DNA of 64,000 nt from Psychroflexus salarius (GCF_900129035.1 NZ_FQTW01000008.1:28183-92182), one strand, 5' to 3'; shown: positions 23,961 through 33,951, counted from the stretch's first letter. Notes: generated by a model not told the origin, from the letters alone. Numbers and translations are program-made.

Positions 23961-24728
23961 TTATAATTTAAATAGTAATTGATTTTCATCAAACTTAATC
24001 ATGTTTGAAGGAAACAATTGATTTAAAATTCCAGTAGAAGCTAATTTTTTTGGTGATCCGAAATGTGTTGAACCCTCATGAATCAAAATAATCTTATCAC
24101 AAAGTTGAAGTGATAAATTTATTTCATGCGTTGCGAAAATAACCGCTTTATTCTTTTGTTCACTAATATTTTGCAACAGCTTAAAGGTTTGTATCTTGTG
24201 ATACATATCTAAATGTGTTGTTGGTTCATCTAAAATAATGAGTGGTGTTTGTTGGGCAATAACTCTCGCAATCATGACCTTTTGAAACTGACCATCGCTT
24301 AAGTTGCTACATTTTGTGTTAAGTGGTTTTGTTATACCAACATCTCTTGCGGCATTTACAATTTGTTTTTGGTCTTCTCGGGTTAATTTTCCAATCCAAT
24401 TTGTGTAAGGATGTCTACCAAGCGCAATCACTTCAGCTATGCTTAATGTTTTATTGATATTTTGATTGGCATACACTAATCCCATTTGTCTTGCCCTTGA
24501 CTTTAGGTCGTAAGATTCAATAGGTTTTCGATTCAAAAAGACTTTTCCGCTGATAGCTGTTTCCATTTGCGAAATTGTTTTCAGTAGCGTTGATTTTCCA
24601 GCACCATTAATACCAATAACACCAATTAATTCACTTTGATTCACAGCAATATTGATGTTATTAATAATAGCAGAATTTTGGTAACCTATACTTAGATTTT
24701 CAGTATGTAAAATCATTTTACGCTCCAT
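23961..24728 (-). CDS. btuD: Cobalamin ABC transporter ATPase BtuD-like
   Basis: The cytoplasmic ATPase of a vitamin B12/siderophore-type importer. Walker A is GINGAGKSTL near residue 33, the signature region is NLSDGQFQKV, Walker B is PLIILDEPTTHLD and the H-loop is FATHE. The start at 24728 overlaps the btuC stop as TAATG, a coupling that recurs in this genome. An ATG four codons later (24716) is an alternative. Substrate assignment to cobalamin comes from the adjacent riboswitch, BtuB and BtuG. Confidence 0.87.
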   Translation of the reverse strand: MERKMILHTENLSIGYQNSAIINNINIAVNQSELIGVIGINGAGKSTLLKTISQMETAISGKVFLNRKPIESYDLKSRARQMGLVYANQNINKTLSIAEVIALGRHPYTNWIGKLTREDQKQIVNAARDVGITKPLNTKCSNLSDGQFQKVMIARVIAQQTPLIILDEPTTHLDMYHKIQTFKLLQNISEQKNKAVIFATHEINLSLQLCDKIILIHEGSTHFGSPKKLASTGILNQLFPSNMIKFDENQLLFKL

Positions 24729-25747
24729 TAAAAACGAATGTATTTTTGTTTCACTAATAACCAAATAACCACTGGCGCACCTATAATTGATGTTACAGCG
24801 TTAATAGGTAAACTCAATTCAGAAAATGGTAATTGCGCTATACTATCGCAAAGTAGTAGGAGAGAAGCGCCAAACAAAACAACACTTGGCACCAAAATAA
24901 TATGATTAGTTGTTTTAACTAATTGTCTAGTCAGGTGTGGCACAGCTAAACCTATAAATGCAATAGGTCCCGTAAATGCTGTAATTGCGCCTGCCACTAA
25001 GCAAGTTGCCGTAATTACTAATAAACGGGTTTGTTTAATGTTAATGCCGAGGCTAGTCGCGTAGTGTTCACCCATCAGCAATGCATTAAGTGGCTTAATT
25101 AAAATGATGCTTAACAAAATACCTAAACCGCAGCAAATACTTAATAAACCGATTTCAGACCAACTAAGGTTTCCTAAACTTCCTAAAGACCAAAATATGT
25201 ATTTTTGAAGTTCATCTGAACTACTAAAAAATGATAAAACATTTACAATAGCACTTGTAATGCTTGAAAACATCAATCCGACAATCAATAGAGCCATGGT
25301 GTCTTTTAGACGTTTAGCTGTGGCTAAAATTGAGAGCATAACTAAAAAACTTCCCAAACTAGAGGCTAAAACAATCACCCAACGTTCGCTGATTTCTGCA
25401 CTTAAAACAAAACCCAAACTTGAGCTACCCAAAACAACCAAGGCAACACCTAAACTTGCGCCACTGCTTAAACCTAAAACATAAGGTCCAGCTAAAGGGT
25501 TTCTAAAAAGTGTCTGCATTAAAAGTCCGCATAAGGATAAGGCACCACCAACCAAAATACTCGTGATAGTTTTTGGTAATCTGTAATTTTGAATAATATA
25601 TTGCCAGGTCTCGTTATCAAGTGTTTGAAAACTGAGCGCTTTTAAAACCTCTAAAAATGGAATATAGACTGAACCTAAACTTAAACTCAACAATAACAAG
25701 GCAACAAAACAGAAGCTTAATAATAAAATTGATTTTGAAGTTTGCAT
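24728..25747 (-). CDS. btuC: Cobalamin ABC transporter permease BtuC-like
   Basis: A 339-residue FecCD/BtuC-family permease with about ten membrane segments. Family landmarks are LRLPKTITSILVGGALSLCGLLMQTLFRNPLAGPYVLG-like sequence near residue 53 and GPIAFIGLAVPHLTRQLV near residue 258. It works as a dimer with BtuD in the inner membrane. The start overlaps the last base of btuF, so the operon is tightly coupled. Confidence 0.92.
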   Translation of the reverse strand: MQTSKSILLLSFCFVALLLLSLSLGSVYIPFLEVLKALSFQTLDNETWQYIIQNYRLPKTITSILVGGALSLCGLLMQTLFRNPLAGPYVLGLSSGASLGVALVVLGSSSLGFVLSAEISERWVIVLASSLGSFLVMLSILATAKRLKDTMALLIVGLMFSSITSAIVNVLSFFSSSDELQKYIFWSLGSLGNLSWSEIGLLSICCGLGILLSIILIKPLNALLMGEHYATSLGINIKQTRLLVITATCLVAGAITAFTGPIAFIGLAVPHLTRQLVKTTNHIILVPSVVLFGASLLLLCDSIAQLPFSELSLPINAVTSIIGAPVVIWLLVKQKYIRF

Positions 25748-26880
25748 TATTGAAGCGGACTAAAAAAATGAAGATTGTAATTAGGTAATAATTCAGGATG
25801 AAAAATTTTCACTAAGTCTTTTAACACTAAATCAGGCCTGTTAGGTGCAAGCTCGTAAAATAAAACACCACCAGTTTCACCTTTCTGTTGAGCAACGCTG
25901 TAAACTGTCTTTTTGCTAAAGGCTTTAAATTTTTTATAATGTGGCTGGTCGTTTAGCATCGCTTCATAGCTTGTATAACTCCCTGGAGATATCCAAATAT
26001 CGGCTTCACTGGCTTTATTTAAAACACTTTCAAAAGCCAAAGCTAAGCTTCCAGAACCAGATATATTTTTATACATATAGTTAGCATTAGCGTCTTTAAT
26101 AAATTGTGCTTGCCAACTTGTTCCATTTGGTAAATACCATTTATCATTATATAAACTACCGGAAATCACTTTAGGTTTATTTTTAGCAGTCTTGGCCAAT
26201 TGTTTAGTTTTATGATAAGCATTTTCTATGGCTTCAAATTGTTGTTGTGCAAGTTTATTTTTATTAAACAAGGCGCCAAAAAACTTGATCCATTCGGCTT
26301 TTCCTAAAGGTGTAGATTCTACCCAATCGCCATTATATAAAATAGGAATTCCAGCTTTTTCAAAAACAGAATAAGCTTTATTTGCACCATCAACACTAAA
26401 ACCTACAAAAACATCTGGATTGAGGTTTAAAATGAGTTCGGTGGTAAGTTGTTGATTTTGGCCAACATCGGTTATTTTACCAGCTTTAATACGTTTACGA
26501 GCTGCTTTTGAAGAAATAAAATCAGTATTAGGAAAGCCGACTAATTTATTCAAAACACCTAAACTCTCAGCCGAAGGAATATGTGTTGTAGAACTTAGTA
26601 TATAGCTTGAAATTGGAGTTGAAATGACTGCATCAAAATTTCCTTTATCTTGTTCATGGGTTGAAGTATATTGTACTAAATAGCGATAATTTTGTTTACT
26701 ATTAGGCCATGGTTTTTCAACTTCTATAATGGCAAAATCTTTGTAAACTTCAATTGAAAATCCTTTGGCATGCTTGACGGAATAGCCTAATTGTTTTGAT
26801 TCAATTTTAGTAGTTTCTTTAGAAGAATTTTGGCAGCCAAGTACGAAAGCAGTACATAAAATGTAAAAGAAATATTTCAC
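25747..26880 (-). CDS. btuF: Cobalamin-binding lipoprotein BtuF-like
   Basis: A 377-residue periplasmic binding protein with a lipoprotein signal ending FVLGCQNS (Cys16). The two-lobed class III binding-protein fold is indicated by NKLVGFPNTDFISSKAARKRI near residue 110 and TTELILNLNPDVFVGFSVDG near residue 145. It delivers substrate to BtuCD. The gene is the first of the minus-strand operon and diverges from the riboswitch-controlled btuB. Confidence 0.88.
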   Translation of the reverse strand: MKYFFYILCTAFVLGCQNSSKETTKIESKQLGYSVKHAKGFSIEVYKDFAIIEVEKPWPNSKQNYRYLVQYTSTHEQDKGNFDAVISTPISSYILSSTTHIPSAESLGVLNKLVGFPNTDFISSKAARKRIKAGKITDVGQNQQLTTELILNLNPDVFVGFSVDGANKAYSVFEKAGIPILYNGDWVESTPLGKAEWIKFFGALFNKNKLAQQQFEAIENAYHKTKQLAKTAKNKPKVISGSLYNDKWYLPNGTSWQAQFIKDANANYMYKNISGSGSLALAFESVLNKASEADIWISPGSYTSYEAMLNDQPHYKKFKAFSKKTVYSVAQQKGETGGVLFYELAPNRPDLVLKDLVKIFHPELLPNYNLHFFSPLQ

Positions 26881-26893
26881 TAACTTTTTTTAA

Positions 26894-26901
26894 CAAATGT
26901 A
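26894..26901 (-). promoter_or_regulatory. -7 box of the btuFCD operon
   Basis: TACATTTG on the minus strand (26901 down to 26894) matches TAnnTTTG, 14 bases before the btuF ATG. No TTG is seen at standard distance. The short leader leaves no room for a riboswitch on this strand. Confidence 0.5.
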
Positions 26902-26942
26902 AGATTATTTCGAGTTATGATTAAAATTCAGAAGCTTTTGTT

Positions 26943-26950
26943 TACTTTTG
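26943..26950 (+). promoter_or_regulatory. -7 box of the btuB transcript
   Basis: TACTTTTG matches TAnnTTTG and lies just before the riboswitch, so transcription would begin a few bases later and include the whole aptamer. Confidence 0.5.
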
Positions 26951-26965
26951 TTACGAATTTGGTAT

Positions 26966-27145
26966 GCTGAATTAGGGTTTAATTCAGCAATTAAAAGGGA
27001 ATTTCGTTAAAATCGAAAGCTGTTCCCGCAACTGTAAGCTATGTGCACTTAGTGCATGTTTTGTAATTAAAAAACTTCAATAACCACTGTTTCATATAGA
27101 AATGGGAAGGTTTTTACAAAAACGCAAGCCAGGAGACCTGCCATA
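26966..27145 (+). ncRNA. Cobalamin riboswitch controlling btuB
   Basis: The leader of btuB contains the core CTGTTCCCGCAACTGTAA (27021-27038) and the B12 box AAGCCAGGAGACCTGCC (27126-27142), both hallmarks of the AdoCbl riboswitch. The aptamer ends about 45 bases before the btuB ATG. Bound cobalamin is expected to lower expression of the outer-membrane transporter. The 309-base gap 26881-27189 is explained by this element and the two divergent promoters. Confidence 0.95.
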
Positions 27146-27189
27146 TTCTTAAATCAAGTCATAATCTTCGGGATAAAGATTGTACGTTT

Positions 27190-29025
27190 ATGAAACAGTT
27201 TAGAGCTCACATTTTTGTGTGCTTGTGTTTGGTTGTATCCTCTGCACTTGCGCAACTAGATAGTATTCAGCAATTAGACGAAGTCGTGTTAAGTGATCGT
27301 CAGTTGCAGCAATTTTCTGTAGGGCAAAATCTGATTGAAATTCCTGAATCAAGAAAGCGCATTACGGCTAATAAATTAAGCGATTTACTTCTCGAAAACT
27401 CAACTATTCACATTAGGCAAAACGGCTATGGAATGGTAGCTTCAGCAAGTTTTCGAGGCACAACCGCTCAGCAAACAGCCGTTGTTTGGAACGGTATTAA
27501 CATAAATTCTCAATTTAATGGCCAAACTGATTTTAACACCATGCCAACTTATGGCTATTCAGAGATTTCAATTCGTCCTGGTGGTGGCAGTTTACTCTAT
27601 GGCTCAGGTGCAGTTGGTGGCAGTATTCATTTAAATAATCAACTGTATTTTAGAGACACAACTCAGGTTAAATTATTTTCTCAAATTGGTAGTTTTAATA
27701 CTTTCGAAAATTTTATAGAAACTAAACATTCAACCGAAAAGACAAGCTTAAAGTTTAACTTAAATCGGTCTGCATCTGATAATGATTACCCGATTTTAGG
27801 AAGTTCTAGGACTAATTTAAACGGTCAATTTGAGCAGTGGTCGGCGCATTTAAGCTTTGCCTATAAATTATCACAAAATTCACAACTTAACTATCATGGT
27901 CAATTTTACGATGGTTTACGACATTTTTCAGTTTTGCGTCCATCAGAAAATAAATCAAATTACAGCAATACAGATAGCCGAAACTTAATTGAATGGGAAT
28001 ATGATAAAAACGATTTTAAATCGGTTGTTAAATACGCGTTTTTGCATGAAGCATTTGAGTATAACCAGAATATTGAAACCAATTTAAGTACAGCTAATAA
28101 AGCCAATACACATCTTGTAAAAACTGAAGTTTACCAAAATTACGGTAAGCTAGATACCAATTTTAATATTTCAATAAAACAGACTGCTGCCGATGGCGAT
28201 AATATTATAGATGAACATATACAGCATTTAAATTTTTCAACTTTATTAAATTATAATTCAAAATGGGCAACCTTAAGTCTTGGTTTAAGACAAGAATTTT
28301 CAAATTTCTTTGATAGTCCATTACTTTATACGATTGGCGCTGAACTTCCCGTAACTTCAGCTTACAATTTAAAATTAAGTCATTCAAAAAATTTCAGGCA
28401 ACCCAGTTTAAACGATTTATTTTGGGTAGAAGGGACAACCAACCTTCAACCTGAAACAGCACTTCAATATGAAGCCTCGCATCAATTTAACTTTAAACAC
28501 CAATCTCTAAGTTTTCAGCTTACCGGATTTTTCAATGATATTTCTCAAATGATTAGGTGGTTACCAGACCAAACTTCAACTTGGAAACCCGAAAATGTTG
28601 ATGAAGTAAAAACTTATGGCTTGACGACTTCAATTTCTAAAGAATTTAAGTTGATGCCAATTCACTTCAAAACACAGTTAAATTATGAATTTACTAAAGC
28701 TATTGATGCAAGAACCCAGCGACAACTCACTTTTACACCACAACATTCGGCTTTTTTAAATTTAGATTTACAGTATAAAACTTTTGCCTTAAATTTTACA
28801 CAAACTTATACTGGTAAAGCTTTTACAAGAACAGATAACGCGCCTAATGAAATATTAGAGGATTTTTGGCTGAGCCATTTAAATCTTGCTTATCAACCAA
28901 AACAGATCGACTTTTTTAGTGTTAATATCGGTTTTAAAAATCTATTTAATCAAGCTTACCAAACCATAGAAAACCGACCAATGCCAGGTCACCAATTTTA
29001 CGTAAACACAATTATTAATCTATAA
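27190..29025 (+). CDS. btuB: TonB-dependent vitamin B12 receptor BtuB
   Basis: A 611-residue outer-membrane receptor with a signal peptide ending SSALAQLD, a TonB-box-like LDEVVLSDRQ near residue 29, a plug domain with VVWNGININSQFNGQTDFNTMP and SIRPGGGSLLYGSGAVGGSIHL, and a barrel ending PGHQFYVNTIINL. Size is close to E. coli BtuB (614). The upstream cobalamin riboswitch and the flanking Btu genes identify the substrate as cobalamin. Confidence 0.93.
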   Translation: MKQFRAHIFVCLCLVVSSALAQLDSIQQLDEVVLSDRQLQQFSVGQNLIEIPESRKRITANKLSDLLLENSTIHIRQNGYGMVASASFRGTTAQQTAVVWNGININSQFNGQTDFNTMPTYGYSEISIRPGGGSLLYGSGAVGGSIHLNNQLYFRDTTQVKLFSQIGSFNTFENFIETKHSTEKTSLKFNLNRSASDNDYPILGSSRTNLNGQFEQWSAHLSFAYKLSQNSQLNYHGQFYDGLRHFSVLRPSENKSNYSNTDSRNLIEWEYDKNDFKSVVKYAFLHEAFEYNQNIETNLSTANKANTHLVKTEVYQNYGKLDTNFNISIKQTAADGDNIIDEHIQHLNFSTLLNYNSKWATLSLGLRQEFSNFFDSPLLYTIGAELPVTSAYNLKLSHSKNFRQPSLNDLFWVEGTTNLQPETALQYEASHQFNFKHQSLSFQLTGFFNDISQMIRWLPDQTSTWKPENVDEVKTYGLTTSISKEFKLMPIHFKTQLNYEFTKAIDARTQRQLTFTPQHSAFLNLDLQYKTFALNFTQTYTGKAFTRTDNAPNEILEDFWLSHLNLAYQPKQIDFFSVNIGFKNLFNQAYQTIENRPMPGHQFYVNTIINL

Positions 29026-29034
29026 ACACACATC

Positions 29035-30069
29035 ATGAACATTAAATTATTTTTTTTATCAATTTTCAGCTTTTTAATCCTTACGTCTTGTAGTGACGAT
29101 GATTTTGGTATTCCGGTAGAATTAGAAGGCGATTTTGCCAATGGCATTTTTATTTTAAATGAAGGTAATTCAGCTGGCGGAAGTTTAAGTTTTATGACTT
29201 CAGATTTTTCAGAAATTACTCAAAATGCCTATCAAAGCGTTAATCCTGACGATGATTTAGGTTTATTTGTTCAATCGATTTTTTTTGATGAACAATTTGC
29301 GTACATCATTTCCAATGGTTCAAACATGATTACCATTGTTAATCGCTACACTTTAGAATTTGTAGACCGTATCGATAGTGGTTTAAACGTTCCGAGGTAC
29401 GGCCTTATCTTAAATGGCAAGGCTTATGTTACCAATCAGGCTGATTTTTCGACTACTGCTGATGATTATGTCGCCGTAATTGATCTTGCATCAAGAACCT
29501 TAGAAAATACCATTGTTTTAGGCAATTATGCTGAAAAAATTTATGAATTTGAAAATAAAATTTATGTTCAGAATGCTAGCTATGGCTTTGGTAATCAGAT
29601 TTCAAAACTGAATATTGAAAACCAGACGGTAGAGCAAAATTTAAGTTTTTCTTCGGCCATTTCAGATACATATTTAAGCAATGGTAACCTTTATGTCTTG
29701 GCTCAAGATGAAATCACTCAAGTAAACCTCACCAATTTCCAAACATCATCAACATGGAGTTTAGCTGAGACTCACGTTGGGGCTTCACGTTTAGCAGTTG
29801 AAGGTAACGCGATTTATTTTACCAGTAGCAATTCGGTTTACAACTTCACAACCTCTGATGATACTATTTCGGAAACAGCATTATTTAATTATGAAACTAC
29901 TTCAGCTTTTGGTACATTTTACGGTTTTGATGTGCATAATGGCTTCATTTATCTATCCGATGGAGCTGATTTTGCTTCAAATGGCTTTATTCAAATTAGA
30001 AACTCACAAGGAGATTTAATTAAAGAACAGGAAGTCGGCATTGGGCCAAACTCTTTTTATTTTAACTAG
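29035..30069 (+). CDS. BtuG-like surface lipoprotein (DUF5074 beta-propeller)
   Basis: A 344-residue lipoprotein (signal ends FLILTSCSDDD; acidic residues after the Cys are typical of surface export in Bacteroidota). The rest is a series of propeller-like repeats, beginning NGIFILNEGNSAGGSLSFM, with YGLILNGKAYVTNQ and similar blades. In Bacteroides a propeller lipoprotein beside BtuB (BtuG) captures B12 on the cell surface. Position nine bases after btuB supports the same role. The fold and role are inferred from family and context. Confidence 0.82.
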   Translation: MNIKLFFLSIFSFLILTSCSDDDFGIPVELEGDFANGIFILNEGNSAGGSLSFMTSDFSEITQNAYQSVNPDDDLGLFVQSIFFDEQFAYIISNGSNMITIVNRYTLEFVDRIDSGLNVPRYGLILNGKAYVTNQADFSTTADDYVAVIDLASRTLENTIVLGNYAEKIYEFENKIYVQNASYGFGNQISKLNIENQTVEQNLSFSSAISDTYLSNGNLYVLAQDEITQVNLTNFQTSSTWSLAETHVGASRLAVEGNAIYFTSSNSVYNFTTSDDTISETALFNYETTSAFGTFYGFDVHNGFIYLSDGADFASNGFIQIRNSQGDLIKEQEVGIGPNSFYFN

Positions 30070-30092
30070 ATAAAATTTTGTTGATTAAAGTT

Positions 30093-30118
30093 AAGCCACT
30101 TTCGGGTGGCTTTTTTAT
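30093..30118. terminator. Terminator after the BtuG-like gene
   Basis: AAGCCAC (30093-30099) pairs with GTGGCTT (30106-30112) and is followed by a T-run. It also overlaps the end of the convergent sugar-transferase gene. Confidence 0.85.
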
Positions 30119-31491
30119 TGACCTCGAAAAAAGATAACCGTACTTAAAGTTTTAACAATAATTCTAAAATCTATAAATGCGCTACGGTGTTTTATATAAT
30201 ATAAATCATATTGAAGCTTTTCGATGGTTTCAGCATCACTTGAAGCGTATTTAGCATTTACTTGAGCCCAACCGGTTACACCTGGTTTTATGACGTGTCT
30301 AATTTCATAAAACGGAATTGTTTTGGCTAACTCTTTTACAAATTCTGGGCGCTCAGGTCGCGGGCCAATTAGGCTCATGTCGCCTTTCAGAATATTGATA
30401 AACTGTGGGATTTCATCTAATCTTGTTTTACGTAAAAACTTACCAAACTTTGTTATTCGCATGTCATTTTTAGTAGCCCATTGCGCACCATAAATTTCAG
30501 CATTTTTTATCATTGAGCGTAACTTGATAATTTTAAATGCTTTGCCGTTTTTACCGATTCTTTTTTGAGAATAAAATAGAGGACCACGATTAGCAACTAA
30601 GTTACCAATTAATACGATTGGTAAAAGTAGTGAAGCACTCAGCAAACCTAAAGTGCTAACTGTAATATCTAAGCTTCTTAAAAACAGCAAATAGAGCTTG
30701 TTTTGATTGTTTCTGCTGAACGGGAAATAGCAATAAAAATCATTACCAATATGCTGTACAGGTACTTTGTTGGTCAGTTCTTCGTAGACATGAGAATAAG
30801 ATTTAATTGGATAGCCAATTTGAAGCAGTGGCAGAAGTAATTTTTGTAATTCAGTGCTGACACCTCTAAATGAATTTGTGACAACGATTTCACTGATTTT
30901 GTAATCTTCTAAAAGCTTTTCAAGATTATTTTTGTCAAATTCAATACATTTTTCAGCATTTTGTGGCTGCTGTGAGAAATAACCGACAACTTCATAATTG
31001 GGATCAAAAATTTGAAGTTCTTTTTTAATTGAGTCAGCATCAAAATCGTCACCAATGAGTAATGCACGTTTATAAAATCTTGGCGAAGCTATTAAGCCAA
31101 TATAAGCAATACGCCAAATGAAAATGCTGATGTAAATAACGACAAAAAAGATGAGTATCTGTAGTCTGTTTTCAGGTAATTGAGGTGTTAAAATTGGCGT
31201 AAAAAGGTAAAATGCAACTGTAAAAAATGTTGTGAGTAAAAGGTTTTTTGCGGTTGTAAATCTAGACTCTGCATTGCGTAAGTGATAAATTTCGAAAACA
31301 GTGCCAAAACTAAAAATATAAAAAGCCAGTACAACGATATTAATCGCATAACTTTGATAAAATGTAAAATAGTTAAAAAAATCAAAACGCGAAACCACAT
31401 ATAGACACGACCAAGCTACTATTATATCAATAATTCTTAGCAATATCTTACGCTCAGATATTTCAAAATGAGTTCCTTTTTTAAGAGGCAT
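30115..31491 (-). CDS. Exopolysaccharide polyprenyl glycosylphosphotransferase (PHPT family)
   Basis: A 458-residue inner-membrane enzyme that puts the first sugar phosphate on undecaprenyl phosphate for capsule or exopolysaccharide. Four to five N-terminal membrane segments precede a CoA-binding-like region (about 140-250), then a fifth hydrophobic segment and the catalytic bacterial sugar transferase domain: YSQKRIGKNGKAFKIIKLRSM, RKTRLDEIPQFINILKGDMS, LIGPRPERPEFV and VKPGVTGWAQVNAKY. No other polysaccharide genes are adjacent. Confidence 0.92.
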   Translation of the reverse strand: MPLKKGTHFEISERKILLRIIDIIVAWSCLYVVSRFDFFNYFTFYQSYAINIVVLAFYIFSFGTVFEIYHLRNAESRFTTAKNLLLTTFFTVAFYLFTPILTPQLPENRLQILIFFVVIYISIFIWRIAYIGLIASPRFYKRALLIGDDFDADSIKKELQIFDPNYEVVGYFSQQPQNAEKCIEFDKNNLEKLLEDYKISEIVVTNSFRGVSTELQKLLLPLLQIGYPIKSYSHVYEELTNKVPVQHIGNDFYCYFPFSRNNQNKLYLLFLRSLDITVSTLGLLSASLLLPIVLIGNLVANRGPLFYSQKRIGKNGKAFKIIKLRSMIKNAEIYGAQWATKNDMRITKFGKFLRKTRLDEIPQFINILKGDMSLIGPRPERPEFVKELAKTIPFYEIRHVIKPGVTGWAQVNAKYASSDAETIEKLQYDLYYIKHRSAFIDFRIIVKTLSTVIFFRGQ

Positions 31492-31594
31492 TTTTGGTTA
31501 GTTTAATACAAATTTAAAAAAATAATGATAGTACTTTGCATTTTATTATAATTACGAAGAATTATAAATTTAGGTTCACTTTTAAACAAATAAA

Positions 31595-33166
31595 TTGAAA
31601 ACATTACTTTACTATATTCTATCAGGATTTCTACTAGCTTTTGCATGGCCAACTAATGGATTTAGCTTATTGATTTTTATTGCTTTTGTACCACTTCTAT
31701 TTAAGAATTATAATTTAGTTAAACACGGCTATTCCCATACAAAACTTTTCTTTTTAAATTATTTGAGTTTTGTTGTATGGAATTTTATTTCTACAGGTTG
31801 GCTATATTACTCTTCAAGTTTTGGGATGCTATTTGCAGTTTTGGTCAATAGTGCGTTGATGAGTCTTGTGATGTTAGTTGTTATTAAATTTATTAAAAAA
31901 CTAAACTTCATAGCTTCAGCAAGTTTGTTTATAAGTTTATGGCTTTCGTTTGAATATCTGCATTATCACTGGGAGTTTTCTTGGCCATGGTTAACTTTAG
32001 GAAACGTGTTTTCAGAATCGATTAGTTTTATTCAATGGTATGAATATACAGGTGTTTTTGGCGGATCGCTTTGGGTGTTATTAGTTAACATAGTTATTTT
32101 AAAATCTGTGTTATTATTCAATCAATACAAGGAAAAAGCGATTATCTATAGAGCTATTTTTAAAACAGTTTTGCTTGTTGGTTTACCTATTGTTTTAAGT
32201 GTTTTAATTAAGCCAAGCACTTCAACTAAATCGTATATCGAAACCATTGTTTTGCAGCCTAATATAGATCCTTATGAAGAGAAATATAATTTAACAGATG
32301 CCCAAATAAAGCAACAACTTTTAGAACAAGTGATGCCATTATTAAAGCCAGAGCATAGGCAACTGATTTTAGCACCAGAAACGGTTTTTGCTAATGGTAC
32401 CGAATTTAAAAGTTATAAGTATTCTCACGCCAAAGATTTTACTAAACAAGTTTTATTAAAAAATCCGAATGCCCAAATATTAATGGGAATTTCTGCTTAT
32501 GAGCTCATTAGGGACCAATCTCAATTAACACTTCAAAGCAATTATTTGAGAAAAAATTTGTGGTATAATGATTACAACTCTGCCGTCTTTCAAAATAAAG
32601 ATACTTTAAACTTTTATCATAAATCAAAGTTAGTGGTCGGTGTAGAAAATTTTCCTTACAAAGGCCTATTAGAACCAATTTTAGGCAATGTTATGCTTGA
32701 TTTAGGTGGCACTGTAGCGACTAAAACCACTCAGGCTAATCGCGAAGTTTTCTCTACAAATACCGACCTAAAAGTGGCACCCATTATTTGTTATGAATCT
32801 GTTTACGGCGAGTATGTAACAAATTACGTGAAAAATAAAGCCAATGTTTTAGCCATTATCACCAACGATGCTTGGTGGGATGATACTCAGGGATATCAGC
32901 AACATTGGAGTTACGCCAAGCTTCGAGCCATCGAAACGAGAAAAGCAGTTGCTAGATCAGCTAATACAGGAATTTCAGGTTTTATCGATCGTGATGGAAG
33001 CGAACTAAGTCGATCAAAATATAATACCAAAACAGCACTGGTTGAAAAACTACCAATTTATACGTCTGAGCCTACCTTTTATGTAACTTACGGTAATGTA
33101 ATTCCAAGATTAGCTTTGTTACTGGCAGGGTTAATTGTGTTATTTTCAATTACGAGACGGCGTTAA
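31595..33166 (+). CDS. lnt: Apolipoprotein N-acyltransferase Lnt
   Basis: Transfers the third acyl chain to lipoproteins at the periplasmic face of the inner membrane. About six membrane segments occupy the first 200 residues, and a nitrilase domain follows with the catalytic triad Glu262 (APETVF), Lys345 (HKSKLVVGVENFPYKG) and Cys399 (IICYESVYG). Length is 523 residues, close to E. coli (512). The start is a TTG codon at 31595, chosen because LKTLLYYILSGFLLAFAWP aligns with the usual Lnt N-terminus. It converges on pssA with a 4-base overlap. Confidence 0.93.
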   Translation: MKTLLYYILSGFLLAFAWPTNGFSLLIFIAFVPLLFKNYNLVKHGYSHTKLFFLNYLSFVVWNFISTGWLYYSSSFGMLFAVLVNSALMSLVMLVVIKFIKKLNFIASASLFISLWLSFEYLHYHWEFSWPWLTLGNVFSESISFIQWYEYTGVFGGSLWVLLVNIVILKSVLLFNQYKEKAIIYRAIFKTVLLVGLPIVLSVLIKPSTSTKSYIETIVLQPNIDPYEEKYNLTDAQIKQQLLEQVMPLLKPEHRQLILAPETVFANGTEFKSYKYSHAKDFTKQVLLKNPNAQILMGISAYELIRDQSQLTLQSNYLRKNLWYNDYNSAVFQNKDTLNFYHKSKLVVGVENFPYKGLLEPILGNVMLDLGGTVATKTTQANREVFSTNTDLKVAPIICYESVYGEYVTNYVKNKANVLAIITNDAWWDDTQGYQQHWSYAKLRAIETRKAVARSANTGISGFIDRDGSELSRSKYNTKTALVEKLPIYTSEPTFYVTYGNVIPRLALLLAGLIVLFSITRRR

Positions 33167-33879
33167 ATCCTTTTTTTTAAATTTAATACGAGATTAAGCA
33201 AAATGTAAAACCCAATAATCAAAGGGATTGCCTTCAGCTGAAGTGTGATTAAAAGTATAATTGAAACAACGATTATTACATACCGAAACCAGTTTTCATT
33301 TAGATTGAAATTAGAAAATTTAAACGAAAACAAGGCTAAGTTTGCATTCAGTAAATAACTGCTAACTAAAGTCAATAAAAGTAAAGTTTCAATTTTAAAA
33401 CCAAATTGAAGCGGTTCAGTTAAAATAGCGACACTAATAATTAAAATGGCATTTGCCGGCGTTGGTAAACCAATAAAATTCTCAGTTTGGGCTTCATCAA
33501 TATTAAATTTTGCTAAGCGATAGGCCGAAGCTAGAGTAATTAAAAAACCCAACAAAGCAAGACTGTCTAAAGTAAAAAAATCGAAATTAGATAAAGAAAA
33601 ATCAGGATTTATTGTAGTTCCTATTAATTGAAACATCACTAATCCAGGAACAAATCCACTAGTAACCATATCGGCTAAAGAGTCTAATTGAAGTCCTAAT
33701 TCGCTGCTAACTTTTAAAATACGAGCAAAAAACCCATCAAAAAAATCAAAGAAAATCCCTAAAAACACAAAAAAACCAGCCCATAAATAATCACCTTGAA
33801 ATGCATAAATACTAGCCAAACAACCTGAAAATAAGTTGAGTAAAGTGATGATATTTGGGATTTGAGCCTTTAGATTCAT
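33163..33879 (-). CDS. pssA: CDP-diacylglycerol--serine O-phosphatidyltransferase PssA
   Basis: Makes phosphatidylserine, the precursor of phosphatidylethanolamine. The CDP-alcohol phosphotransferase motif is complete as DFFDGFFARILKVSSELGLQLDSLAD near residue 44: DxxDGxxAR, then G and the two distal aspartates. About eight membrane segments occupy 238 residues, which is the usual length of the integral-membrane class. Confidence 0.94.
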   Translation of the reverse strand: MNLKAQIPNIITLLNLFSGCLASIYAFQGDYLWAGFFVFLGIFFDFFDGFFARILKVSSELGLQLDSLADMVTSGFVPGLVMFQLIGTTINPDFSLSNFDFFTLDSLALLGFLITLASAYRLAKFNIDEAQTENFIGLPTPANAILIISVAILTEPLQFGFKIETLLLLTLVSSYLLNANLALFSFKFSNFNLNENWFRYVIIVVSIILLITLQLKAIPLIIGFYILLNLVLNLKKRI

Positions 33880-33951
33880 CCTAGAGTTTTTTAATTATAA
33901 TTAAAACAATTTTGTGAATGCAAGTTTACAGAATTTAAGACATAATTACTA

